Assembly (NCBI GenBank): GCA_036867785.1
Contig: CP145409.1
Coordinates: forward strand, 496,001 to 560,000
DNA from: Plasmodiophora brassicae
Lineage: Eukaryota > Endomyxa: Phytomyxea > Phytomyxea > Plasmodiophorida
Direction: 5' to 3'
DNA: 64,000 nt
Shown piece after piece: positions 34,578 to 45,329 of the stretch; within the stretch, counting starts at the first letter, position 1; every line of letters begins with the position of its first letter. A model generated the notes under the pieces. The model made no database searches, was not told the origin of the DNA, and was given only the letters and a program-made list of their open reading frames with translations. The position numbers and the translations under genes are program-made.

Positions 34578-36447
34578 TCAGCGGCGCTGTGGTACCCGGG
34601 TATCACCGTCCTGGTCCCGTGCCGTCGCATCCGCAGAGGCCTTTGGAGCTCCTGGTGTCCATTCAGCGTAGTCAGGGCGCTCACAGGCCTTGTACTCCTC
34701 AGTGAGATCGTGAACAATGTCTCGAGCATTGTCGAGCTCATCAAGTCCATCGGCAAACATGCTCTCCTACATAGCAGAGATGTCAGGCTGGACCCCGAGC
34801 CCACATGCATGCCGTCACCGACCTTCTTGTACTGGTCCAGGAAAGCACCGCGCTTACGCAGCATATCGTACTGTCTCAACGCCTTGACAAACAGATGATG
34901 GATGGAGGTGTGATTTGCGATCATGAGACCGTTGACCCGGTGAGCCGTTTGAACGTAAGGACTCTTCTTGCTGAGGGCGACCTAATTAACGCGATCCCAT
35001 ATTGAACGAAACCGTAATACGTATTGCGACGTGGTTGTTACCTGTATGGAGGCTGGTCCCCAGGGAATAAAGCTCGCCAACTTTCGTTCTCGAATACGCT
35101 GCAGGCTTTTGTGAACCTGTGTAGGGTCGACATCGCCTTGAATGATATTCAAAATTGAAATATAAGCGCCCCTAGGCAAACGTGGCACTCAGCGGGTGCC
35201 CGCTGCAACGCGGTGAACAACATACTTTCGCGTGTTGCAGGAAACCATAATGTTCTTGGACTGAAGCAGGCGGCGCATGACATCGACGACGGACGTCTTT
35301 CGGACGGCACTATGAGCTGACGGAAGTGTGAGCGGCGTATAGCCTATGAATGTACCAGTAAGATCCCATCCGCTTCTCCCGCATCAATAGATAACGGACC
35401 CGTCATCAGGAAGTGACATCGAGGGGTAGGAATGAGCGAGGCGATCAACCCGATCAGATCGTTGTTCATGTAGCCAGGGTACCGGAGAGTGGTCGTTGAG
35501 GCGGCCATAACAGTAGACACTAGCGAATTCGTCTGCGCAAACGTCGGGTTCTCGATATGAAGGCGATCAACGGCAATTCGGTTTAGGGCGGTATTATCCA
35601 AGACAACGACCGCATCCGCATTGACTATGGCACATTCCGCTTAAGAACGCTACGAAAAGGGCTGCCAATGCATGCACACTGTACCTGTCAAGCGCTTCAG
35701 AGTCAAAACGGAATTGTACGGCTGGACAACCACATCCGATGACTCATGCTGATTGGGAAACACCGAATACGTTTGAATCAGCTTCTTTGGGTACCGATCG
35801 TTCAGGGTCTCCAGCAGATAAGATCCCATTCCAGATCCCGTTCCGCCGGCAATGGAATGGCACAGCACGAATCCTTCGAGCGAGTCGGAACCGTCAGCTT
35901 CGCGATCAATCATATCGACGATCTCTTCGGCAACTTGTTCACCGACAGCGTACCCCTTCGCCCAAATGTTACCAGCACCACCTGCAGTGGATCAGACGCG
36001 CGCATAGCACACACTTCGGCCGCAGAAGCCCACCTCCGTCTTTCCACACGTAGATGTTCTCAGGGTTGTACAGGTTCGCGTAAGGTGACGCTTTGATCGC
36101 ATTGATAACACGCGGCTCCATGTCGATCAGGATGGCCCTCGGAATATACTGTTCGTCATCAGCCTGATAGAAGAACACGTCCTTGCGATCACCGGCGCCC
36201 TCGCTCGCGAAGTTCTCGATAATACCGTCGCTGTTACTCACAGGTCAGACGTCTACCGACATCCATGAAGCACGTCCAGATGACCTTCGTATGCCATGCT
36301 CGGCGCAGAGCTGTTTCCAGAATTCGCTGCCAACTGCCCAGCAACGGTCAGTCCATCATCATAACAGCACGCGTTACGATTAGGGGCGGCATGCATACTC
36401 TGGTTGCCACACTGGCCGACTTGCAGCGTGATGATCTCGCGCGGCAT
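34578..36447 (-). CDS. gamma-tubulin
   Basis: Nucleates microtubules at the basal body and spindle poles. The first exon [16 protein letters not shown] splices (GTATGC...GGCAG) to [14 protein letters not shown]; later exons give [73 protein letters not shown] (GTP-binding loop), [90 protein letters not shown] and [20 protein letters not shown]. All are gamma-specific ([22 protein letters not shown]), not alpha or beta. The C-terminal tail after RPDYAEW is longer than usual, with Arg/Asp-rich residues. At least seven short introns. Confidence 0.96.
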
Positions 36448-36924
36448 GCCTCAAGGTTGACAGCCCCCGGGCCCAATGCGATGGTCCGCCGTCCGCGACG
36501 CAACTCTCGCGCGGGCCACGGGCTGATCCACAGCAGCCGGCGATTGGCGCCCACCAACACTCCAGACGGCCCAGGAATGCTTCACGACTTGGACGTATTT
36601 ACGTTCAGAGTATTGGATGGCCGGTAGGACAGTTACTACGGTCTGTCAGGGGTCATTTCGTACTCCACAGCCGTAGCGTCGTCCGACCGAGCGGAGGGTC
36701 GCCTGAACCCGGGCGCGCAGAAACGCTGCCTCAACCCGGGTCCCGGCCCGGGCCGCCCTCGCCCGTCCGCACTAATTTGCATGGAGGTTGCCAGCCCCTG
36801 ATTGCGATCGTTGTCTGGGCGTCGTCGGATGATTCGGGCGTCGACCTGACCCGGGTATCGCGACCATGCCGCGTAGCAAGGTGCAACGTCGCCGTCAAAC
36901 GAGGGGCGCCGGGTCCCAGTCCAA
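36448..36924. other. upstream region of gamma-tubulin, no firm gene
   Basis: GC-rich, with a CCCGGG-rich patch at about 36716-36760. Short frames on both strands have no recognisable content. It should contain the gamma-tubulin promoter and perhaps the start of the small plus-strand gene to the right. Confidence 0.35.
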
Positions 36925-37254
36925 ATGGGTCCTCGTCGCCGTGGATGGTGTCCTTCCAGGTTCGCATTCGTCCGTTCCTGTTCGTGGATCACCCAACTGA
37001 TTAGGCTGGCAGAAGAGTACAGCGAGTTTTATAATGGGATCTGGGCAGGCGACGCGATCGCCGCCGCCAAGAAGGTGTATCGGCGAATGAAGTGGGCGGA
37101 ATCGATCACGGTCGCATCGTGCGACAACCATAACGAAGTGCATCATTTCGACTCGAGCGAGTTCAGCCTGTCTGCGGATCACAAGCGCTCGCAGGACCAC
37201 AGGCGGTCATGCATGTCGAAACTTGACGTTGCTTTGGCTGGATATGTGTCGTAG
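36925..37254 (+). CDS. small unknown protein, two-exon model
   Basis: The coding signal is in the second exon: LAEEYSEFYNGIWAGDAIAA, KKVYRRMKWAESITVASCD and a His/Asp/Ser-rich part ending LDVALAGYVS. It looks helical. Removing an intron with donor GTTCGC and acceptor ATTAG joins it in frame to MGPRRRGWCPSR. Another start upstream at 36865 (MPRSKVQRRRQTRG) gives a different frame across the splice. Neither has a known homologue to my eye. The stop is followed by 230 bases to the convergent SYF2 gene. Confidence 0.33.
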   Translation: MGPRRRGWCPSRFAFVRSCSWITQLIRLAEEYSEFYNGIWAGDAIAAAKKVYRRMKWAESITVASCDNHNEVHHFDSSEFSLSADHKRSQDHRRSCMSKLDVALAGYVS

Positions 37255-37484
37255 ACTGGTGGGTCGCCCTCAAGCTTGCGCCGAAAACAATTACAGCGAT
37301 GCCTAATAATCCCTATTCAATCGATGCGCAATTAAGCATTGGCCTTGCCATGCGACGACTGCGCAAGCGAACGGGGGTCAAGCGGCCCCCAGAAATGATC
37401 AGAGACAGCAGTACTACACGTATCGATATCAAGTGGATAAAGGTGTAGGGATAAATACTGTAGGGCACGCATGCATCGGTGACA

Positions 37485-38362
37485 TCATCCTGTCCCACGT
37501 TCGAGACTCGCTTTGAGCTCTTGCGTATACGGGTCGAAGAACCTGGCGACCTTCTTGTTGAAGACGCGGTTGCGCTCGTTGATATAGCTGACTGTCTCAT
37601 CTTCGTAGAACTGTCGGCGGCGACTGAACTTGGACCGTCGCTCAACGGTTTCGTTCAGCTCGTTCACCATGGCGTCAACGTTAGCCTAAGAGTTACAACG
37701 CATCGTCAGATGTCGCTTCGCATAGACGCTGGGCAACCATACGGGACTGGGCTTAGCACCATGGCCGTAGCTGAGAGGGTCGAACTCATCAACAGCATCC
37801 TTACTTTCGTCAATCTGTCGAGGGATACTTTTGGTGCGACGTTCGTATGACCGGAACAGGGCGTCTTGGTTGAACACTATCCGGCAAAGATAATCACGAG
37901 ATTGGTACGCGCACTAGGCATGCGCTCAGTAACAATCATACCATCCCAACCAAAGGCGGCAGGCTTCTTATTGTGCTTGCGCTCGTACGATTCCTGGCAT
38001 TTCTCAGCAGTTTGATGAAGCAATTCAGCGTCGGGATCCTGGAGCAGCGACAGCACATTAGCGACACCGAGCATACGACATGGTACTCGTACCCGTTCGG
38101 CTTTCGCCCTCGCTTTAGCTTCGCGTTCCTGTTTCGCAAGACGTTTCCTCTGTTCGGCCTTCGATTCGGACAGCCTTTCACGCTCCTCCTCGCTTTGCTT
38201 CTTATTCAGAGCACGAGCCTGACTCGACAGTTACGACACAACCAAACAATGCACTAAGCGCCATCGTACTTGATTAAGCTGCAATCGTAATTCGAACAGG
38301 CGCTTCTGCCTATCCGACTTCTCGATATTATTGGCAGGTGGTTCCTTCCTTTCCTCCTCCAT
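37485..38362 (-). CDS. SYF2: pre-mRNA splicing factor SYF2
   Basis: Component of the Prp19/NineTeen complex in active spliceosomes. MEEERKEPPANNIEKSDRQK starts at 38362; an intron (GTACGATGG...) leads to a long charged helix, ALNKKQSEEERERLSESKAE and RKRLAKQEREAKARAKAE. Next is CQESYERKHNKKPAAFGWD, then FNQDALFRSYERRTKSIPRQ and, after another intron, VNELNETVERRSKFSRRRQF with YINERNRVFNKKVARFFDPY and the terminal ASLERGT, all diagnostic of SYF2. An acidic frame continues upstream of the chosen ATG without another ATG, so a further 5' exon is possible. Three to four short introns. Confidence 0.88.
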
Positions 38363-38520
38363 GTTAGCATCAACACGATGATGCTCGGCAGCATCCTCCA
38401 CTCGGTCGTCAAAGACACGATCTTCTCCTGGACCGTCGGTCTCTTCCTGGCCACGATCGTCTACAGGTTGTTGCTTGTTTGCGTCGGCCTTACTGTCGCC
38501 GTCAACTGACCTAGATCACG

Positions 38521-39000
38521 TCAATCAGAAGAGTGCATGAACAGTCGCGCAGCCCATACGAACATGTGAGTAAATGTTATAGGCGATTTCGGTCGGCGTC
38601 GTCGATCCTTCTTACAATGTTCAACGGCAGAAAGCACCTCTTCACCCTCAATAAGGTCCGCAATAACGCCGCTCCGTTCCTTGTCAACAGACGAAAGCAC
38701 GACTGACAGCCTCATCTGGTCATCCACATTTTCACAGATTAACGCCCCGCGTCCTGGCGTATCGGCAGCCGTATCCGCTCGGAAATCGCTCTCAATCGGT
38801 GACAGGTGGACGAAATGCCTGTCGACAGTGTCCACTTCAACACGTCTCAATCCGACCAGGCCACCACCTGCCCCGAACATGAGATGTGGAAACGCCAACC
38901 ATACTGTGAAGACGTCACCTGCTGCGCCACCCCGAAGACGGAACACGAGGCGCCCGTCGATGTCGGCACCGCCGGCCACGCGAAAGGCCACGAGATCCAT
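38521..39000 (-). CDS. unknown protein, possibly a C2-like beta sandwich
   Basis: Unspliced 159-residue frame, MDLVAFRVAGGADIDGRLV, alternating hydrophobic strands (VFTVWLAFPHLMFG, GLVGLRRVEVDTVD), then a negatively charged half (IESDFRADTAADTPGRGA, SSVDKERSGVIADLIEGE). The strand pattern could fit a C2-type sandwich, but no signature is present. The antisense frame is also open for about 110 codons. It lies just upstream of SYF2, on the same strand, only 158 bases apart. Moderate confidence that it is coding, because the start, length and strand pattern are coherent. Confidence 0.45.
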   Translation of the reverse strand: MDLVAFRVAGGADIDGRLVFRLRGGAAGDVFTVWLAFPHLMFGAGGGLVGLRRVEVDTVDRHFVHLSPIESDFRADTAADTPGRGALICENVDDQMRLSVVLSSVDKERSGVIADLIEGEEVLSAVEHCKKDRRRRPKSPITFTHMFVWAARLFMHSSD

Positions 39001-39226
39001 TGTGGAGGTATCACGGACTGCGCGGTAAATGCCGAACTAACCACCAGGCACAGGTGGTCGACATGACTGATGCGGAGCCGAATCCTGCCACGAACTGGGA
39101 CACTGACTCCAGCGATCAGGTACTCGCGCTGGCATCATCTGCGCTCCTGCTCTGTCCAGCCGACCGATTGATGTCTCCTCTCGTGGATGCGCAACACCAG
39201 CTGCCGGCTCTGCCTGGAGCAATGGG

Positions 39227-39659
39227 ATAATTCCTACTATGTTCATTATCGCGGTCTCAAGTACTTCTGTGCCCTGATCGGCGACTACACGTCGCTGGTT
39301 CTGCTCGGTGACCGCATACCCAAGTACGCCCCGTCCATGTTAGCTCGCACGATTGTACGCTACATGGACTGGAAGACCGGCGAAGAAGGACCTGCACTGC
39401 TTGAAGTTAATGGCACACCAGCTGTCGACGTTGACGGTAACGCGGTCGTATGCGACGGGCAGTGGAAGAATCCGGGCGGCACGCTTGTCCAGTTTCTCAC
39501 CGCCGTTTCGAAAGCACACAAGGCCGCGGGCATGGACGGCGTTGCTTATGCACCAATGTGTCGATCTGTACGAAACGAGGGGGTCGGTCAGCGGCTGCCG
39601 CCATCGTGCTGGACGGCCTGTGTTGAACCAGTGCGGAAACGTGAGATTCAGTCAGGACG
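39227..39659 (+). pseudogene. inverted partial copy of tyrosine-recombinase gene
   Basis: This stretch repeats, in opposite orientation and nearly identical, the middle of the gene to its right. Shared blocks include SYYVHYRGLKYFCALIGDY, LGDRIPKYAPSMLARTIVRY, VNGTPAVDVDGNAV, AHKAAGMDG and YAPMCRSVRNEGVGQRLPP. The copy lacks both ends and is broken; it abuts the end of the other copy. The arms form an inverted repeat of about 430 bases with a spacer of about 390. High similarity suggests a young duplication. Confidence 0.75.
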
Positions 39660-39664
39660 TTGGG

Positions 39665-40717
39665 TCCGGTTCTCGACAAGCTGACCCATGCCAGCAAGTG
39701 TCGCAGGAAACAGAACTGAGGAACCTCTTCGTCTCGGAAGAACGACTGGGTTGGTATCCCGGCTTGCCCTTGATGGTTACCGCCAGCTGCTTGACGACGC
39801 CTTCATCAACAACTGTCAGCTGTTCGTCGAAATCGCCGACTCTTCACTTGACGGTTTCATCCGATCGAAGGAACAGCCGAACCGAAAACAGAATCCTCGT
39901 CCATAGACGAATGTCTTTGATCCTGCCTGTGCCCATCAAAACGCTCCTAAGGTCCATGAATTCCTTTCGGGACACCATCGAGTCGCCGTGGGGGACGTAT
40001 CCACGCAGGATGACCTTGCTCAACCCGGCGAATGCGTCCATAACGTCCTGACTGAATCTCACGTTTCCGTACTGGTTCAACAACAGGCTGTCCAGCACGA
40101 TGGCGGCAGGCGGCAGCCGCTGACCGACCCCCTCGTTTCGTACAGATCGACACATTGGTGCATAAGAAACGCCGTCCATGCCCGCGGCCTTGTGCGCGTT
40201 CGAAACGGCGACGAGAAACTGGACAAGCGTGCCCGGATTCTTCCACTGCCCGTCGCATATGACCGCGTTACCGTCAACGTCGACAGCTGGGGTGCCATTA
40301 ACGTCAAGCAGTGCAGATCCCTTCTTCGCCGGTCTTCCAGTCCATGTAGCGTACAATCGTACGAGCTAACATGGACGGGGCGTACTTGGGTATGCGGTCA
40401 CCGAGCAGAATCAGCGACTTGTAGTCGCCGATCAGGGCACAGAAGTACTTGAGACCGCGATAATGAACATAGTAGGACGCTTCTGACCTCTCGGCAAGCA
40501 CCCTGTTACCAAAGACCTTTCTTCGGTCTTCCTCGTTGACCTGCAGCTCGAGCTTCTCGATCTCTTCAGCAACGCGTCGCGCAACCAGATCTTCTTGAGC
40601 AGCCGTGAGCGTAAAAGCTACAATAAGGCGCTCTGAGACGCTGCTACGTTTCAAACGAGCGACGCGGAAGCATACCAGAAACCAGGCGTGGGCGGTTGCG
40701 CCTCGGACGCTGAGCAC
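39665..40717 (-). mobile_element. decayed tyrosine-recombinase element (Crypton-like)
   Basis: Recombinase gene of a mobile element. The N-terminal part has a helix (QEDLVARRVAEEIEKLELQV) and a conserved core (SYYVHYRGLKYFCALIGDY). The middle, AHKAAGMDGVSYAPMC through LDSLLLNQYGNVRFSQDV and YVPHGDSMVSRKEFMDL, resembles the DNA-gripping domain of tyrosine recombinases. DIRLWTRILFSVRLFLRSDE matches the block carrying the first catalytic Arg, and LAVTIKGK matches the beta hairpin with the catalytic Lys. The region with the second Arg, His and Tyr is not present before the inverted copy begins. The gene is broken, with about two or three breaks. Crypton is the likeliest family because no reverse transcriptase is seen, but a fragment of another recombinase-bearing element cannot be excluded. 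No terminal repeats were found. Confidence 0.65.
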
Positions 40718-41642
40718 GATGCCGAGCCATCACCTCGAAGTTGACAGGGTTGTCCGCCTCGCAGTCCGTACGGGGGAGCCGTGCTCGCAATTTCATCAGG
40801 TGGATGCAGCTGTTTTTGCCGTAGAAGTTGGTTCTTAAAAAAGATTCGGGACACGAACGGCAACTGCCGCCTGACACGCTCGCATTGCCGAGCCTCGCAG
40901 GCGACAGTAGGTCGTGAATCGAGGCCCCGGCTCTGGAGGCCCAAGATGACTGTACCAAATGCTGACGACGCATCCTCAAGAACTGGTGACGGCGCCAGGA
41001 ACGCGTTCGTCAGGACTAACATGTCCTCCGGTTTTGTGGGCCGCGATACATGGCGATGGTTCGGCCGGGCCCTCATACTGATGCCGAACAGGCTCTTCGC
41101 GACGCGAACACCCGAAGGAGGCGTTCCTAGTCGGGCGGAGCATCATGAAACGTACTCGTCAGCACCGGGTCACCGCAAGGTCGTATCCGGTTTGGACGCT
41201 ACGTACCGTTGTGAAGTGGGGTCTCACGGGCTAACGCTCGCCAGTCCGAGTCGTCGGTCGCTGGGAACGTTGTCGTCGGCACGGTGTTGGCATTTAGTTG
41301 GTCTTGTCGTTCTCCCAAACGACGGGATGATGCGTAGAACTCGTTATTATGTATTTAACGTGCTTATCGGGGTCGCGATGACCACACTTTCTGTGTCGCG
41401 ATAGTAGGTTGACAGCAGGCTATCCATGCCGCCGGGACATAACAGTCAACAGCGGGGCCCATGCCTGATGTTACGTTGCAAGTGGGTTGCTACGTGGACG
41501 ACAAATGGCTGTGGGCACCGACGATGTCGTCGACAGTAACCCCACATCCGCTCGTTATGTATTGGTTTGTCGGGCACTGTCGGCGCTGCTCGCAATGCGA
41601 AGGTACAAGGCGGCCTGGAGTGCACAGAGCTAGAACGTTGCC
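40718..41642. other. intergenic stretch right of the recombinase
   Basis: Over 900 bases with only incoherent frames on both strands (for example plus 40781-41404 and minus 40651-41076). None has a recognisable domain or a reasonable splice. It may include the outer end of the mobile element; I could not find a repeat marking the boundary. Confidence 0.4.
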
Positions 41643-42373
41643 ATGCGACCTCTAACGATATGTAGAGGCGACGACACCACGGGACAGGCGGGGAAGCTGG
41701 TGACGCAGGCGGTTCGGGACATGAACGAACACAGCGCGGCGCTGGCGAACCGGCTGGAAGGCATCGCCGCCAACGAGGCCGAACTGAACCAGTTGCGACG
41801 TGAACGCACGCAAGCCGAGGCCATGGTACGCGATCTGAAGCAACAGTTCGAGGACGAGCGTCGTAATTCTCAGGAGAGACTCGCCGGCATGTCCCGCGAC
41901 TGGGAGCGGACCCAGAAACGCAACCAGGAACTCGAGTCCGTTGTTGCCCTTGCCAAAGCAAAGCTCGCTCGTTCCGATAAGCTCCACGAGGATATCACCG
42001 TTGAACGCGACAAGTCGAGGAAGCTCGTGGAACTCGTCAAGCAGCTTGAGAAGCAACGTTCGTCGTTGGTCAGCGTATGGCCGCTCAAGGAACACGCCGA
42101 AGACGGTCGTCTCATTGATGTCTTCAGGCCCAGATGAAATGGGAGGAGGAGCGCGAAGACCTAATGCAAACGGTCCGGCAGGCGGGCGAGCAGTGCGCCT
42201 CGTTGCGAGACCAAGTGTCAATGATGTCGACCCATGTGGCGGCAATGGAGAGCGAGGCGACCAGGTCACGCTCCCGGATCAGGGAGCTCGAGGACGCGTT
42301 AAGGGCTCGATCATCGGCAAAGCCTCCCGCGACAAAGCATAAGCGGCGTGGCGGTGCCCGCCGGCCCACATGA
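41643..42373 (+). CDS. coiled-coil protein
   Basis: Two exons. The first begins MRPLTICRGDDTTGQAGK and becomes a long heptad helix: LNQLRRERTQAEAMVRDLKQ, RNQELESVVALAKAKLARSD, KLVELVKQLEKQRSSL. Removing a phase-0 intron (GTCAGC...TTCAG) continues the helix directly: AQMKWEEEREDLMQTVRQA, HVAAMESEATRSRSRIRELE, with a basic end (KHKRRGGARRPT). The continuation of heptads across the junction supports the join. About 220 residues. Could be a centriolar, kinetochore or vesicle-tether component; nothing distinguishes these. The first residues before the coiled coil might belong to a further 5' exon. Confidence 0.7.
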
Positions 42374-42483
42374 GGCCCTCGGACGGTTGTTCTGGACGGA
42401 ACGGTGCCGCCGGCCCACGAATAGTTCGGCCGAAGCCGAGCACCTCGTCGCGTCCCGCGTCCCGATCCCTTCATTGTATAAAC

Positions 42484-42852
42484 ATGCCGTCCAAGGTCTG
42501 CATCGCGTTCGCTGTACTGCTGGCCATCGTCAGCACGGGACAGGCGTGGTCGCCATACTGGGGCGGCGCCGCAGCGACCGTACCGTTCTATGGCGGGTAC
42601 GGGGCACCCTTTGCCCCCACCGGTGCCGGCGTCTACCCGTACGGCGGCATGGCCGCGTACCCGTCGAACGCCTACATGTCAGGCTATGCGTCCCCGTTCG
42701 GGTACGGGTACCAGTCGTCGTTCGGGACCGGCTTCGACGCCCAATCGTCGACCAGCTTCTCATCCAACTACTTCGGCGGCGGCGGCCTCGCGTTGTCGAA
42801 CAACTTCGCCGGCGGCGGATACTATGGGGCGCCCTACGGCTACATGTACTGA
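42484..42852 (+). CDS. secreted Gly/Tyr/Ala-rich protein
   Basis: Signal peptide MPSKVCIAFAVLLAIVSTGQA, then about 100 residues rich in Gly, Tyr, Ala, Ser and Phe with repeated FGYGYQSSFGTG and YYGAPYGYMY patterns and no cysteine in the mature part. Such sequences form structural wall, egg-shell or adhesive proteins. It ends MY with no anchor. One exon, 122 residues. TATAAA lies only about 8 bases before the ATG, too near to be a normal TATA box. AATAAA follows the stop by 60 bases. This is the first member of the secreted-protein block. Confidence 0.8.
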   Translation: MPSKVCIAFAVLLAIVSTGQAWSPYWGGAAATVPFYGGYGAPFAPTGAGVYPYGGMAAYPSNAYMSGYASPFGYGYQSSFGTGFDAQSSTSFSSNYFGGGGLALSNNFAGGGYYGAPYGYMY

Positions 42853-42913
42853 AGCGTGGCCAGCCCGCCCATCAGCTGTGTGATCAACTTCCAAATGTGT
42901 ACTCCAACTGTGA

Positions 42914-42919
42914 AATAAA
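42914..42919 (+). terminator. AATAAA polyadenylation signal
   Basis: Canonical hexamer about 60 bases after the stop of the Gly/Tyr-rich secreted protein and just before the stop of the convergent CBM18 gene. Position and orientation suit 3' end formation of the plus-strand gene. Confidence 0.55.
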
Positions 42920-42983
42920 AGCGACGCGAGACGGGATCCGCTCGACCCAGGGGACCTGTGTGCGTATCGGTGGGAGACAGCGG

Positions 42984-45174
42984 CTACAGCGTGTCGTCGT
43001 ACACGCCGGGCCAGTTGTCGGCGAGCGTACACGATCCGTCACTGGCGCACGCCTCCAAGCAATGGTCGATGGTGACGAACTCGTAATCTCGTTCGCGGAA
43101 GTACTGGGCGTACCTGTACGTGCAGGCCATCAGTACTGGTTCGACGCGGTGACGACATCCAGACGTACATATCGAGAATCCCCCGGGTTCCTGCGCGCGT
43201 GTAATGCGCGTCGTGATGCAGAAGGATCGCGGATGACCCGGCAGGGATCGTGGAGTCGAACGATTCGATCGTCCGGTTGAACACGGTGGCAGCGTCACCT
43301 CCGCTCCAATCCAGGGAATCGACATTCCACCTGTCATGCGTTCAGGCGCGTGCAAGCAGAACCGTCCGCACACGACGCGTACGTGACGACGGTATAGTCG
43401 AGCGTGTTGAGGAAATCGGTTCTGGCGCGGTCCAGTTCGCCGAACGGCGGTCGGAAAAGCCACTGGCCCGGGAATGGGAGCCCACCGCATTGCTCGTACC
43501 AGGACTCCCATTGCGATATCTCGTCCTTGATAGCGTCCGGAGACATGCTCAGGAAGCTTCGGTGTGTGAACGAGTCTGTGATGACGCCCCGGGTCAGTTG
43601 GAGGTTCGCCGAGGAACGCAAGGGGGACGTCGTACGGCAGTGGACTGCATGGCCATCACGAAGCATCTCTTGAAGCAGACGGCATTGCTGCTTGTCGAGC
43701 GCGCGTCCTGCCGCCGCCGGTGCCAGAAAGAACGAAGCCCGAATGTTCAGTTGGCGGAGATCCTTCAGCAGGATGCTCGTGGTGACCGGATTCGTTACTG
43801 GAGGAACAATTACCATCGTACAGATTGTGACGACCCGTACGACCCTGTATACCTGGCCCATCGTCGAACTAGGCGTGCACACGTCAGTAACGATGATTGA
43901 GCACCGACTTTGGCTGCTGCTCAGCGTACCGTAAGAACAATCTGCTTCCGGCGACCACACCAGTTGAACGCTCGGACTGGTGCACTCGGATGGGTCCGAC
44001 TGCCCTGCACGAGGTCCCACATCATGAGGCATCGCATACGCGTTGGAATGCGCAGGAGGACGTACCGTCGACGAGGTTTCCTCATGGGGGCACAACGACT
44101 TGTCGTTGCAATGGTCGGATGTGACACCACACCACCCATGCTGTTTGTTGTGCACGTATGACCGTTACCGACTGTGGCACTGCGATCAGATAGCACAGGG
44201 CGCGTACCTGTGAGCAGCACAATGGGACTTTGCATCGTGCACCGCCGAACAATGGTCCACATCGGCCATCGGGACGGGGGTCCGCCGGGCACGTTGCCGA
44301 TTCGGTTTCGCCCAGAACGGGAAGATCGCAGGGCGACAGCGCGTTGCAATGGCTGGGCGTGTCTCCACACCATCCGTTCTACGTACACGTCGGATGTCAG
44401 CGGCCGTGACGAGACACCGGCATCGGGCACGCTTACGACGGAACAGCAGAGACCCGCAGCGCAGGACGCGTACCCGAAACCGGGGCCACATCGCCCATCC
44501 TGTCGAGCGGGGCCCGGGCACTTCACTGCGGGTAGACTGTCATCCTGAGATGGTTCTGGTCGGGGAGGAGACGTCGTTGTTCGCGGCCGCTCCGTCAACG
44601 GTCGATCATGGTCGCGTTGCCCGCCACGTCCAGTAGAAGCGGAGGGTGCCGTCTCGTTTGTGTTCTCAGCCAGATCGATGGAGACATTGTCGGGAGAGCT
44701 GGGACCCGTCGCGTTCCTGTTTCGCGGCATCATCGTTGTTCGTGCTACGTGGGACGCGTTAACGTCGACCCGGCCACTGCTAGGAGCCTCCTCCGCGTGA
44801 CGAGACAGGGCGGCGACGAATTGCGAGAGGCGATCCAGCCCTGTCAGGATCATTCGAGCCAGCGGCTCGGAGCGCCGGAACAGGGCGCTCGGGAGAACCC
44901 GGGGGCACAGCTGGTTCGAGTTGCAATATCGCGACGAGGAGCCACAGAACCCGTTCTGCCCACAAGCGGAATCAGATTCAGGTTGCCAGCGTTGCGAGTG
45001 GCAGTGCTGGACCGATGAGCAGCACTGGCCGACCAGGCACGACGCGTTGTGGAACGTGGACCCGCAGCGCCCATCTGACCTTGGCGGCATCGTGCACACG
45101 CTGCCATTGCTCGCCGCCGCGACACTGAGCACGACCAGGCCCGCCATTAACGTCGCGCCAACGACCGCCCGCAT
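42984..45174 (-). CDS. secreted chitin-binding (CBM18) protein with degenerate CE4 deacetylase domain
   Basis: Signal peptide MRAVVGATLMAGLVVLSVAA is followed by hevein-type chitin-binding modules: DGRCGSTFHNASC with QCCSS and CGQNGFCGSSSRYC; then, after a Thr/Ser/Pro linker, DGRCGPGFGYASC with LCCS; a third, RCGPLFGGARC, and part of a fourth. The C-terminal half has the polysaccharide-deacetylase fold: TTSILLKDLRQLNIRASFFL, LLQEMLRDGHAVH, MSPDAIKDEISQWESWYEQC, WLFRPPFGELD. The metal-binding residues seem missing: the TFDD position reads TMVI/VPP, and the H-S/T-x-x-H motif reads CRTTSP. The substrate loop RPPFG is kept. It probably binds chitin without deacetylating it. Several short introns; exact ends inside the CBM18 part are approximate. 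It fits a wall protein or a chitin-masking effector. Confidence 0.75.
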
Positions 45175-45329
45175 CGTTTCGACCAATGAACGGGTCAGAC
45201 GCGCTGGGGTCTCCTTCCTGGCCCGTGTTCGCCTCCCGTCAGTGCCACTCGTCCCTGATAAATATCTCAGCCGCGTTACACGACAGTCAATGACGACGAC
45301 GACGACGAGCAACAATGCGACGGATTGGT

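Noticed and set aside
42476-42483. TATAAA as a TATA box for the Gly/Tyr-rich gene
   Set aside because: It is only a few bases before the ATG, too close for a normal transcription start.
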